A stretch of DNA of 64,000 bases, from the NCBI GenBank assembly GCA_039566865.1, contig CM076947.1, forward strand, positions 19,345,501-19,409,500, given 5' to 3'. A model generated the notes under the pieces. The model worked only from the letters and a program-made list of their open reading frames with translations. It was not told the DNA's origin and searched no databases. Made by a program: the position numbers and the translations under genes. The DNA is from Aurelia coerulea. Its lineage: Eukaryota > Cnidaria > Scyphozoa > Semaeostomeae > Ulmaridae. Positions 32,296-44,100 of the stretch are shown here, piece by piece; positions within the stretch are counted from its first letter, which is position 1, and every line of letters starts with the position of its first letter.

Positions 32296-33586
32296 GGCAG
32301 GTTTGGAGCCAATAAGTGTTTATGTAACGGTACGTTACCCACTGATCAATGTAGTTGCCCCACGACCTAAACTTCTAACATTCTTTTGATTCATATATTT
32401 TTTATAAGAAACCGCTTATAACAAACGACGTAAATTTAAAAAGATAAGGAGATTTTGTAATTTGCAATTTTTAATTTTCCTATCGCACTCAACAATATTT
32501 TGACACTATTAAGTTTCAGTTCAGTTCATTTATCTTTGAAATTCCACACACACACACAATTTGACAGCAAGATAACAGCAACAACTATTAATAATGTAAT
32601 ACTGCTAATTTTTGGCGTAAGGATTTCCCTCGTAAGATTCTCTAGCTTTACATTTAGGCCCATTTTGGAAGAATTCACGAAGGCCCTGTTGCGTCATTTT
32701 GTGTAATCCTTGGGTGTCGTCTATTACGTGTCACTATCTGTATTGAAATAGACATCCCCACTTGCGTCAGAAAGGCAATACGTGGAATCCCCCGCCTCTG
32801 TTTCTTTTGTTTAGAAAGATTAGTAATTTGCCTTGCCCAAGCTATTTTATTGTCAGGTCATAATTATTAGTTACCCTATTTGGAAGTAATGCAAGTTCTC
32901 GCGTAACGTAATATTTTAGTCTGTGGTGCAACATTTAGAGAATTCTAGAATATTCCTTTGTTTTAGTCATGAGCCCCTTTACTGTATAAATAGTGCCTGT
33001 ATCGTTAGATTCGAAGAACAGCAATGGATTAGAAAGGCTACTGTCGGACGAATTAGTTCTGGGCGCAAGAGGCTTGTGAAAGCTCTTGTTGCCCAAATTT
33101 TGTTAGGTGTCATGAGGTTGGCATGCTAAGGCTTCGGAGAAGCCACCAATTTAAGATCAAGAAACGAGTGCCCAAATTTGCGTGTATTTTCTGAAAAGTG
33201 CCTGTAGCGGCTCCTGCTTCTTTTTCATCGTAAAGTTTAGCCAGTTTACAATAACATACAACATAAATATGCAAATAAATATCAACTGATTGCTGAATTC
33301 GAAAATTATATGTGGAGGAATTTTTTTGAAGAAGGAACTATCTCAGTAGGTAGACTAATCGAGGAGAGAGCACCCCTAAAAACCATTCATTTACTCTTTA
33401 AAATTGGGACAAAAAGTACAGTTATGGCAACTGTTCAGTTATAGCAACAGTTTGGACATTATTATGAGTGCGAATTATGTTATTTACACTTATTTTTTTA
33501 CAAGAAACTGCCCATAAGTCCCATTTTGCTTCCCGTTTACACTAGAGTAATTGAGATATTTGTCGTCAAGCAAAAGCATTATAACC
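32296..33586. other. Unassigned sequence with dispersed repeats
   Basis: It contains the TTTTTTATAAGAAACCGCTT word at ~32398, with a diverged relative near 33497, and the second copy of the CAGTTATAGCAAC repeat (33432-33490). A short (CA)n lies at ~32546. No gene is supported. Confidence 0.4.
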
Positions 33587-34499
33587 TATTAGACCAGAGG
33601 CTGGAGGGGGAGCATGGTCACCAAGAGAGGGAATTTATGGGACATAGTTTTTCTAGATCACTTTTTTGCGTAGATTATGAATCCGGGTGTTGATCGGGTG
33701 GTTGAGGGGGCTTTTCGGAGATACAGGGGGGCAGAGGCCAAAAATATGCCATATAGATTAACATCAAGAATATTAAAGTCTAAGAGGAGCAGAGTTCACA
33801 GAGTAGTCTTTTTAGATCAAGTTTGTCCATAGATTATGAATATTAATGTTGGTTGGGTGGTCGTAGTGGTTTTTTCCAGGATTAGGGGGCCGAAGACCTT
33901 AAAGCTACGCGGACACTAGTATAGAGACAAGGGGAATGAAATTGAGTTGGTATTTCATGGGAGCATCTGGTTCTATGTGTAGATTAAGAATCTAAACCTT
34001 GATTAGGAGGTTAGGGGGCTTTTCCAAGATCCAGGTGGGGGTGAAGGCCTAAAAATTCCTCAGACACTAGATATTTAGACTATGAAAACGCTGAAAGAGT
34101 TGGTTTTATTTCAAAAAGAGCATCTGATTTACACATATTATTCGTGTAGATTACGATACTTACGAAGCTCGCGTAGATTAATCGAGAGGTCAGGGGGACA
34201 TTCCTGAGATACAGGGAGGTGAAGTCCAAGGTTTTACTAAGAAAGTGACTCTCCTTTAAGTTAGTTTGAGGTCCAGTTTGGGGAAAATGGCCTTAAAGAT
34301 AACTCTTTATCCTGCAAGAATTAGTATATGTAAGTCAAACCCTGTCTTTGGCTGCAAAGACTTTGCTTTGATTATGGTATTCCATGCATGAAGTGCTGCT
34401 GAAGTGGTAATATTAAATATATACAAATCCTATCTATAATACACTTACAGCTTATTGTCCGAATAATCAGTCCAATTCACGTACTCCCCGGGTCTGAAA

Positions 34500-35121
34500 T
34501 TTCATTGCCACTTGCATTGTTCCCTCTCTCGATCAAGAGCTCTGCAGCTCTTTCTGAATAAGGTTCAGTAACCCAGTCGACAGGGCAATCTTCATTCCAT
34601 CCATGATTGCTTGGATCCTCGATTTCCACCATTGGGTTTTGTGCTTGTCACCAAATTCTTGCAACGTAGTTTGCGCGAAGAAGGTGCTTTTCAAGACTAC
34701 TCTTGCATGAGACAAATCAGTGACCTTTCCATCACGCTAAAAGTTTTTGTTGATCAATCTTTTTCGTGCTTCATTTACACATTTGAGGTGATTCTCTCCA
34801 TATAAGCGGCAAATAAGTCCTTCAATACAGAATCAACTAATTACTGAGACAGACGGTTTCCGTCCCCAAATTGCCGAGTAAAGTTAAGAATTCTTCATCA
34901 TCCTTGACTATCTTCCAAAATTCTCTCTTTCCTATGCGCATAAAAGAAGAAACATAGCCGTTTCCAGAGAAAGCGTGCAACCCGAGAAGAACCTCTTTCT
35001 GGGCTTGTGACAGCTGGCAGGATGGTAGTGACAAAACTTGTCTGTTCTTTCCGGTCCCATTATCGATATAAACGTTAAGGTTGGGTCTTTCAGTGCCCGA
35101 GAAATGGGACAAGAACTGCAA
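34500..35121 (-). pseudogene. FEN/XPG-like transposon protein fragment, left arm
   Basis: On the minus strand, after an AACTTGCAG acceptor at ~35122, the frame reads NVYIDNGTGKNRQ, then GLHAFSGNGYVSSF, then FWKIVKDDEEFLTLLGNLG. This resembles the helix-hairpin/H2TH region seen in FEN1/XPG-type transposon proteins (classic HAFTGCD motif, here with N replacing C). Further downstream come frame-broken pieces through FAQTTLQEFGDKHKTQWWK. Stops and shifts make it non-functional. Confidence 0.6.
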
Positions 35122-35289
35122 GTTTGGCCTATGTTGGTGTCTGCTTCTTCATGTTTCGTTGCTAATCCAATTTCCTGAAAGATTCCCTCTCTGGTGATTC
35201 TAAAGCAGCAGTACAGTGTTTCCTAGAAAAATTATCAACACAATCTCTTTGAAATGATTGCATTTCTTCTTTCCAGATCTCTTCTTTAA

Positions 35290-35845
35290 AGAGGCTCTTC
35301 TCGGGTTGCACGCTTTCTCTGGAAACGACTATGTTTCTTCTTTTAAGCACAAAGGAAAGAAAGTTTGGAACATAGTCAAGGATGATGAAGAATTCTTAAC
35401 TTTACTTGGCAATTTGGGGACGGAAACCGTCCGTCTCGGCAATTAGTTGATTCTGTATTGAAGAACTTGTTTGCTGTTTATATGGAGAGAAGAACCTCAA
35501 AAATGTAAATTAAGCATTAAAAAGAATGTTCTAGAAAAACTTCAAGCGTAATGACAAGGCCACTGAGTTGTCTTTACTACTCCCATGCAAGAGAAGTCTT
35601 GAGAAGCACCTCCTTCGCGCAAACTACGTTGCAAGAATTTGGCGACAAGCACAAAACCCAATGGTGGAAATTGAGGATCCAAGCAATCATGGATGGAATG
35701 AAGATTGCCCTGTCGACTGGGTTACTGAACCTTATTCAGAAAGAGCTGCAGAGCTCTTGATCGATAGAGAGAACAATGCAAGTGGCAATGAAATTTCAGA
35801 CCCGGAGTACGTGAATTGGACTGATTATTCGGACAATAAGCTGTA
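35290..35845 (+). pseudogene. FEN/XPG-like transposon protein fragment, right arm
   Basis: Mirror copy of the left fragment on +: ALLGLHAFSGNDYVSSF, VWNIVKDDEEFLTLLGNLG, then in another frame LLRANYVARIWRQAQNPMVE and PEYVNWTDYSDN before the donor-like end at ~35843. It begins later than the left copy (the NVYIDNGTGKNR part is missing), which marks the inner edge of the palindrome. Non-functional. Confidence 0.6.
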
Positions 35846-36308
35846 AGTGTATTATAGATAAAATTTGTATATATTGCCACTTCAGCAGCACTTCATGCAT
35901 TTAATAGCATAATCAAATCACAGCCAAAGACAGGGTTTGACTCACATATACTAATTCTTGCAGGATAAGGAGTTATCTTTTAGGCCATTTTCCCAAACTG
36001 GACCTCAAACTAACTTAGAGGAGAGTCACTTCCTTAGTAAAACCTTGGACTTCACCTCCCTGTATCTCGGGAAAGTCCCCCTGACCTCTCGATTAATCTA
36101 TGCGAGTTTCGTAAGTTTCGTAATCTACGCGAATAATATTGTGTAAATCAGATGCTCTTTTTGAAAAAATAACCAACTCTTGCGTTTTCGTAGTCTAAAT
36201 ATTTAGTGTCTGAGGAATTTTTTTAGGCCTTCGCCCCCCCCCCTGTATCTCGAAAAAGCCCCCTAACCTCCTAATCAAGGTTTAGATTCTTAATCTACAC
36301 ATAGAACA

Positions 36309-36392
36309 CATGACTTGAGTTGGTATTTCATGGGAGCATCTGCTTTACATCATGTAAATCAGATGCTCCCATGAAATACCAACTCAATTTCA
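36309..36392. repeat. Local hairpin duplication in the right arm
   Basis: TTGAGTTGGTATTTCATGGG AGCATCTG is followed after ~17 bases by its inverted copy ending CAACTCAA. The arms are ~28 bp and perfect or nearly so. The left arm has a single copy only, so the inverted duplication arose after the arms separated. Confidence 0.8.
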
Positions 36393-36990
36393 TTTCCCTT
36401 ATCTCTATACTATTGTTCGCGTAGTTTTTAGGTCTTAGGCCCCCCTAATCCTGAAAAGACCACTTTGACCACCCAACCAACATTAATATCCATAATCTAT
36501 TGACAAACTTGATCTAAAAAGGCTACTCTGTGAACTTTACTCCTCTTAGGCTTTCATGTTCTTGTTGTAAGTCTCTATGGCATATTTTTAGACTTTGCCC
36601 CCCTGTATCTCCAAAAAGCCCCCTCAACTGCCCGATCAACACCCAGATTCGTAATCTACGCAAAAATGTGATCTAGAAAAACTATGTCCCATAAATTCCC
36701 TCTCTTGGTGACCATGCTCCCCCTCCAGCCTCTGGTCTATATTAGTTGCCAAGGCTGGAAAGAAAGAGAACGCACAATTAGCACAACAATCAGAGCACCA
36801 ACAAAGGAACAAAGCAGGCAGTCATCATTAGTACGCATTGTATTGAATGAAACGGACCCTCATTGTGAATCCGTACTAATATTCGCACGGGAAAAAAGTT
36901 CACACGGTTCCGTACGAATTCATCCTGCTTATACAGGACTCTCAAAAAGAGCTGCAACTGAACTGTTTCCTATTCCACCCCCCCCCCCCC

Positions 36991-38913
36991 AGTAACGACC
37001 CCGCTGAAACGTTGCCCCACCAAGGATGACCCGCCAAGAAAATTTATTTCCCAGCTAAGTTTGAGTTTAAACATTTTTTCGCCAAAATTAATTTCGTAAT
37101 TTCCCCGCTGTATTTTTGATTACAAAGTCCAACTTTGTAATCTAAGAAGGAGCTTCGATGTCAGGCTGTCAGAAAGAAAGTAAGTAACCCACTTCCGTGA
37201 CGCTCGTTAAAGCGATTGATTAACGTTTTATCTCTGCTAATTGGCACTGAAATAAAGAAAGCGCATACAAGACAGAAGTTTCCCGCGATCCTATAGCAAC
37301 ATTTGACGTCGGCTTATTTCATGTTAGACAGATTTGACACCATAAGATGGATAAATTACCATGATGTTTACCCTGGCACAACAACAAATTTCCCCAGAAT
37401 TGGCACGTTCTTGACTTCAGTAGCAGCTTAATTATGTCAAAACAATCGTTTTCTAGAACGAACGAATCATTAGCCACTTATTGATAGTACTCATTATGCA
37501 AATAAGTCAACTTTAGGGGATGATGTAACTGGTGGCCTGCACAGAGGCTAGCATTCGCAGCATCACCGAAGATAGAAGGATCCCCTTCCTACACAGTTAC
37601 AGAAAGGTGCAGAATCCCAGCAAACAATAGACCTTTTAGCTATTCTAAAAGGAGCCTGGATCGAACGTTATTTTTATACATTTTTATACGTTACGTTCGA
37701 TCGAGTGGCGTTAGAGCTTCTATCACTATTGTGCACATTCGAAAATTCTACAAAGTGTAGCAAAAGTTTGTTCGATTCTGATTCTTTCCTGAATAGTAAA
37801 AAGGTCTATGGCGCCATTGACTGGGGGAAGGCACGAGATCACACTGAACCAAAACATTAGACTGATTATATGTTCGTAGGTTATCGCTATTGATAGGCTG
37901 ATGGACGCTATAACTACGACTCATGGACTTACGCTTCCAGAAACGGACATGGCCTAAATCACCTGCTATTTTTTCTTGAAACCACCGACCCTAAATCGCC
38001 GCAAAACGTGGTTTTCCTGAAGTACTACACTGCAAAACAAGCTATCAGTACTTAGATGAATGTTTCTTCAAGCTATTAAAGCAAAAAAATCCTACCTATA
38101 GGTGATATTTTGGTTGTTTGGAGACGCAAAAGATCTCGTAAATTCGCTCGTTACTTTGAGATTTTGATCGTTGCAGCAGTTCAGTCGAACGCGTTGTTCG
38201 AACGCTTTTGTTTGCCTTTGGCGGGAAGTTTGAATTGAAGAAGAATCAGCCAATCCCATCAAGTTATTTCAAGTCTTGCATCCTGATTGGTCCAGAAACA
38301 AATTTGTACCTGGCGAGAATTTTTTTGCCGTTTTGAGAAGAGTTAGTCCATAAGGCCCTTGACTGGAGCGACAACAACAACATTAATTCACTTCAATTAG
38401 ATGAGCGTAAGTTGAGGGTCCTTATGTAGTGAGGCTACCAAAACATCTTCATGCATATCATTCTGCACAGAGGTTATCTTCGTGACTGCTTGTCTCAAAT
38501 TAGATGCCCGCGAATAGCAACAATTGAAACGTTCTGTAGGGTTCTGCATAAGTATTTTTGCGTTATCGTAAATCTCACATGACATCTCATTTGACACTGA
38601 TGCACCAATAGTTTCGTGCACGAACAAAGCAAACTAGGGGTAATGACTTTTGATTTTTGCATATCATTCTCGTTAAAGACCAAAATATTGCCTTTGAGGC
38701 GATTCTTGTCTTTATACAAGGCGCTGGATTTTCCATTGAAGGCGACTTTAGCAGCAACACTCATCTCTCTGACTGTAGCTAAAAACAGCATCTACGATCA
38801 TTTGGGGTTATGAAGGAATCAATATTCAGATATTCTTATGCTTGTTTAGCTCAGGACAGACTTTGTAATCATCCAAAAGGATCTTATGTTTAATGTCTGG
38901 CGGGGTCGTTACT
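36991..38913. mobile_element. Candidate 1.9-kb TIR element with decayed frames
   Basis: AGTAACGACCCCGC at 36991 recurs inverted, ending at 38913. Inside, the minus strand at 38397-38791 holds two overlapping frames that read on into each other with one shift (AAKVAFNGKSSALYKDKNRL, then FVHETIGASVSNEMSCEIYD). This looks like decayed coding sequence of unknown type. A smaller MITE (37627-37809) is nested within. The TIR is only 14 bp and no duplication is clear. Confidence 0.5.
37627..37809. mobile_element. Nested 183-bp MITE
   Basis: ATAGACCTTTTAGCTATTC at the left is matched by an inverted ATAGACCTTTTTACTATTC at the right. The middle is itself palindromic (ATCGAACGTTA ... ACGTTCGAT, ~37660-37703). 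No clear duplication was found. Confidence 0.55.
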
Positions 38914-39147
38914 AGGGGGTGTTATTCCCAACCCCCTGGAACACTAAATGAAAGTAGGGTTTTGTCGATTTCTTTCTAAATCTAACCTGGAGAGGCAGAG
39001 GAAGCTGTTGTGTTGTGGCATGTTGTTTTCATATGAGGTAAAGTTCGTAATTAGTTTTGTTTGAAACAAGCAGATTTTTATCCCACAAAAATGCTTGGCG
39101 CGGCCCCCTGGAATCTGGAATCAGCATACCGTACATTCATTCAGTGC

Positions 39148-39499
39148 CCCAGGGGGGGGGGCACTCAGCACATACGCATACGGGGGGGGGTCAGTCTGAG
39201 AAATTTCCAGGAACCCCAAAAATATCAGTTTAGCTTCATCACAACCCAAAAATATCAGCTCATTTTATACCTTAACATCTGTAAAAGAGCATTAAAGATC
39301 CCGAAACAATGCAAATTGAGGCCAGGATTGCCTTTGAGGAACCCAAAAATATCATGTTGACAATATTTGATGCCCAAAAATATCAAAAACATAATTTCAG
39401 TTTATTTGCACCCAAAAATATCACTTTCGGCAATATTCTGACCCAAAAATATCGGACCTACCTCCCCGTATGTGCATGTGCCGAGTGCCCCCCCCTGGG
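39148..39499. mobile_element. G-run element with CCCAAAAATATC repeats, 8-bp TSD
   Basis: Perfect TTCAGTGC direct repeats flank it (39140-39147, 39500-39507). The terminal repeats read CCCAGGGGGGGGG, then GCACTCAGCACATACGCATA (left) against an inverted GCACTCGGCACATGCACATA (right). Inside are six copies of CCCAAAAATATC at ~25-95-bp spacing. Non-coding, hAT-like by duplication length. Confidence 0.85.
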
Positions 39500-39507
39500 T
39501 TCAGTGC

Positions 39508-40929
39508 ATAAAGAATTTTTAAGATGACGTGAAATGAAAATGAAAACAACGGAAAACAACGCAATGAAAGAAATAATAATCGAGCATTGATGAAAGACGT
39601 CCAGAATATGTTTGGAAGACTGGAATGTATGTGGGATGCTGGAATGCTGGAATAATTTAAGAATTTAATGTTTCTGGCAAAAAGATAGTGGAATAACCAT
39701 AATGCATAAGCATGGCATTCTTTATCGCTGTGGCAATTCTAATTTTTTATCTTACTTATAAAACCATTCCACAATGTATTGCAGTATTTGATAGAGCTCC
39801 ATAATTCCAGTATTCCATTCCATTCCAGACTTTCCAATTCCATATTTTCAAGATGGCAAATAGAAATAAGACCCATTGTAGTGGGTATTAGCCGTAAATA
39901 TCGGAGAAAACATTCTACTCTTTTTGTCGACACAAACCCGGAAAGGCTTGAAGAACTTTGGCATTTGAGGAAGATTTGAAAATCGTTGCTTCGTTTTGCG
40001 CAACTGGAACATGTTGAATGTGTCAAAAGAAGAAAGAGAAGCAGTAGACAGGGTGATAGAGAGTATCATTGGCGGCAGAAATAAAGCTCGCGAAGTGCAG
40101 GAAGATGAAAATGCACATGAAGCATGCTTATGCCATGTTTTCCGTGGTAAGGAATTTTCAAATACTGTAGGTCTGAAACCAAATCAGAGTGGAGTGATGA
40201 GTAGGCTTGTATACATCCACCAAAACATTGTATGCACTGATTGGCAAACAGGACAAGACAATCAACAAAATATAACTAGCTGTTAAGATTGTTAAAGAAG
40301 TGCTGCCCTGTCTGGGTGTTTGTTGTTGGTGCAATTATTGGAAAGAGTGCCCTGCTGCCCACCTTACAGGGAAACAAGTCAAGGTTCACAAGCCCCAAAT
40401 CTTTGAGTCATTCAATGCAAAATGCATAAATATTCATGATACCTATATTTCAAAGAAGGCAGCTTGTGTATTCTAATCATTCATTAAAATTTTTCAGGAC
40501 TAAACATCAGCCAGTATTCTGTTGCTAATCCCCCCTACTTTGAGAAGTGCTCTGCAAACTGAGGGGTAATGGCAGACTCTCTTCTACCCCTTCCCTGGTT
40601 GCATGCCCTTTCCCCTAAATAGCTTTTAGTAGTTAACTCTGAACTTCTTGATTTCTCACATGGCTCTCATAAACTGTGCTATCACATAATACAACGTATA
40701 TGCCTTTGAGAAAAACTCGGTCGGGCATTGCTGTTTTTGCCGTCATCCATCGTCTTCTCCAGGCATTGTCAAATTATCATTTGTTTCCAGTTTCTCTTTC
40801 TCTATGCAAGGCTGGGAAATTTCACATCTTGCAAATGAGGGATGACAAATTGCTCAGCTTGCTATAACGATTCTGTGCATAAGTTAAGGTTGCTAAGTGA
40901 AAACAATCATACTGCAAGACAGAGGTATT
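39508..40929. other. Unassigned sequence
   Basis: A plus frame at ~39996-40286 (contains NVSKEEREAVDRVIESIIGG) looks more protein-like than its surroundings and has a donor-like CGTG|GTAAGG at ~40146, but I recognise no domain. At 39720-39980 no gene is supported. Confidence 0.3.
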
Positions 40930-40937
40930 CCTCGTGC

Positions 40938-41119
40938 CAGGGATGTAGGAAGCGTCTCAAACCTATGGGGGGGGGGATGACACTTCAAGAACACTTTTTT
41001 TTATTAAGCTAAAGGGGCAATTCCTGAAATTAATAAGGGCACTTCTTTGTTTATTGCAAAATCTTCGGGCGGGGCACGTGCCCCCACTGCCCCTGGTGCC
41101 CCCGGTTCCTACGTCTCTG
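40938..41119. mobile_element. 182-bp hAT-like MITE
   Basis: Perfect 8-bp direct repeats CCTCGTGC flank it (40930-40937, 41120-41127). The terminal repeats are CAGGGATGTAGGAAGCG and inverted CAGAGACGTAGGAACCG. G-run and C-run tracts lie inside. A right-end relic of the same family is at 63135-63209. Confidence 0.85.
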
Positions 41120-41184
41120 CCTCGTGCAGTTGTCCTCTGTTTGTATTTCTTAAAAGCGTTTTAATTTTAGTCTGCGATGCAGCT

Positions 41185-44100
41185 CAAGGAGGATAAGCAG
41201 ACCTTCCCACAATGCAACGCGCTTTGCTTCGCGATGGAATCGGAGGACAGAACCAATGGCGGCGAAGCCGAGGAAGCCATCGATACGTTTTGTACTCACA
41301 ACACAGTAACGTAAAGGGGAACGAATAGTTGTAAGTATTTTTAAGATTTAATCTTATATATGTATTGAGTAATTAATTTTGTTTTGTCTGCTATTATCGA
41401 TGAATGCACAAAAATGCAACTTAATGGAGACGGGCCTAAATAATCCGTTTCTTGAAAATGGGTATAAGTTTTTGGCTCCGTTTGGCTTAACGAACGGGGA
41501 CCTAAGGTTATCCTCTCGTTTTAAGTAAGATTAATACTCAATGATGCTACATTCTCTTAAGTCCCCTTAAGTCCCCACGATAAATTATTTTTTTCGAACC
41601 TTGAAAATTGGCATTTTTGGTGGTTTTTGCGTGCCTGATTATACCCGTCGACAGACTTTAAGTATAATGCAGCACCACACTGCTGCTCGAAAAGCTATTT
41701 TTATTGCAGGCCTCATGATATAAGATCTACTAACTTCTCAAACAGTTTTTCACAAATTTGTTATTAATTGTTATTATTAATTTTTGCTATTATTAATCTT
41801 ATTAATTCAATCATACATAACACTGAAAGTCAAAACATAAATGATTGATAATGATACAAATAATGCTGTTTGCAGGAGACTGATAATGCCAGTGCCAAGT
41901 TTGCAGCAACTCCAAGTGATTCAGTGGAGAAAAAGAGGATGGAACAGATCATTGGTATACCACTTGCCTAACAGAAACAAGCAGTTATCTTGTTCCAGAA
42001 GATAATTATGAAGAACTTGTAAATCATGATATTATGAACTGTAATCATGGATCAGTCGCAGTGCCAGGCAATTATATTAAAGGGGTAAAATTAACAAATC
42101 TTCAAGCAGGGATACCCAGGTGTACCAGGACATTTTATTGCATTTGTCAAATATATATAGTAATTGCCAAATCTTTGGAAGTGGGGGCATTTCCCTCTCA
42201 TACCTACCCTGGTCTGCCACTGACAATTTTGGGGTATTTGGTACAATTGTTGTACAATATAAAGTGCAAACAATGAGATGAGGGTAAAATTACTTGGGTG
42301 CAACAGTGGGTGTTTACTACCAAAAGTTTTCACTTTATATTTTACACCCATCTATTTTGAGCCATCACAATTTCACTTGCTATCCTACTTTATTCACAAT
42401 TAATATCAATTTGAAGCAAATATTGCAAATCCCAGCAAAGCAAGAAATCTAAACCATGCCTACTGTGATGGATAACCCATTCATGATAAATGAAATTCAC
42501 TCTGTCAACTAATGCTGAATGATTCTATATATGTTAGCATGGCTGATGAAGGCTCAATGCTGAAACATGAGAAAATGGCTTTTTCATGTTGTAGGACCAG
42601 AGATATGAATGACTTAAGATTTTCCAACATTTCAATGCGCTTGAGTGGCGCAGTGGAATTGTTGGAGAGTCTTTTGACATGAAGACCTCGGGTTCGATCC
42701 CAGGCAGGGGCACATTTTAATTCTCCAATTTTGGTAGCAAACTCATGATAAATAAACCTATTTTGATGCAACCACTTTTGGGATTTAGTTCCACATCATA
42801 TCAAGGCAAATGATGTATTTCAAAAGAACTGATGTCATTGTGAATGGGGTCTGTCTACAATAGTTAGCAAATAATTCCTTTGCTCTTTGCATTGAAAAAA
42901 TCCCAACAGACAGACTTGATAGTTGGAAGCCACCCATGCTCAGGGTATAGTCTATTATGTAGCTGCAAGCACGATCTTGCTGACAGGACATCCCCATTTG
43001 ACTTGTTAACATTCAGCAGTTGTCAACTAAAGAACGAGACAGTAGTATGCATTGTTATATTAAGTAAAATGCTGAACTAAGATTGCTAAAGAGCCAACAG
43101 TCTTTACACAAATATTGTGAGTTCATTGCTTTCTCAAGCTGTTGATTATAAATCATGCTGTAGTTTATGGTCTTTTGTGAATGGATGTCTAACCTGAAAC
43201 GTGTTTATTCAAAACTGATATACTGATTTATTTTACTGCTTATCTCCTTTCTCCTTGTTGCTCCTGTGATTCCTCTTTTCCCCAAATTTGTAGTTGCATA
43301 ACATCAAAACCGCCAACAACAGCCATTTTTGTTTCTCGAACCAAGGTCAGCCTGAAAGGAAAGGAAACAAGTTTTGAGTTAAGAGCACAATTCACAGCCA
43401 GTTTCACTGAAAAACTGAAAATGTTGATGAAAACTGAAAAACTGGCCTTCTCAGATGGGTATTGTGTTTTTTTTTTGTATGATCTAGATCAAAGTGAACA
43501 GCAAAGCCAAAGGTGGGACTCTAATCATTTAACAAAAACTAGCCCACAAATTTAGCATCTCCTCTAGTTCTACAGTAAATCAAGAGCAAAAATGAAACAA
43601 CAACGAAACTTCCCAACAGTTCAAAACGATAGAATTGTAAATTTTCAGTCTTGATTTGATGGGCCTAAAATGGAAAGAGGTAAGATTCCAGTAAAACTAA
43701 AGCACCTTCAAAAGCCTGGGTTGTAGCTCAACAAAAAATGATCATCTTACCTGATAACAGCCCGAAGAAGGCACTTCGATTCAAGGTGAATGAAGCTGGC
43801 ACAGCTCATCAACATCGTCAGTTGCAAGCAACAACAAATCTTCCCTGCTGGTCCAGGTTTTCAAAAGATGTCCGCAAATACAAGATTGAAGCAGCTGGGC
43901 CAGATTGTTTAACTTTGAGGCAACGACTTTATCGATATCAATGCAGTTGACATAGATACTGCTATCATGGTCTTGAAGGCAAGGACACGGCACTCCATCC
44001 GTGATTTCCACGCAGACAAACTTTCCGCCTTTCTTTGCTTAGGCCCATTCACGAAATCGTGTGATCTTTGCAAGAAGTCTTGCAGCTGGGCCAATTGTTC

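Larger units (their letters stand above)
33590..36739. mobile_element. 3.15-kb palindromic transposon with FEN-like gene fragments
   Basis: The ends TAGACCAGAGGCTGGAGGGG are inverted at 33590 and 36739. TAT lies directly outside both (33587-33589, 36740-36742), a possible 3-bp duplication. Arms of ~1.4 kb (33590-34995, 35290-36739) are inverted copies around a ~300-bp unpaired centre. The outer ~650 bp of each arm is a degenerate array of ~130-150-bp units marked by GTAGATTA-GAATC, AGGGGGCTTTTC and GAGATACAGGGGGG. The inner parts carry a transposon gene fragment in opposite orientations. FEN/XPG-like nuclease plus 3-4-bp duplication recalls the Academ superfamily; this is a hedged match. Confidence 0.7.

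Noticed and set aside
42639..42711. Functional tRNA gene
   Set aside because: The acceptor stem has two mismatches plus wobble pairs and the T-stem has a mismatch; kept only as a tRNA-like unit.
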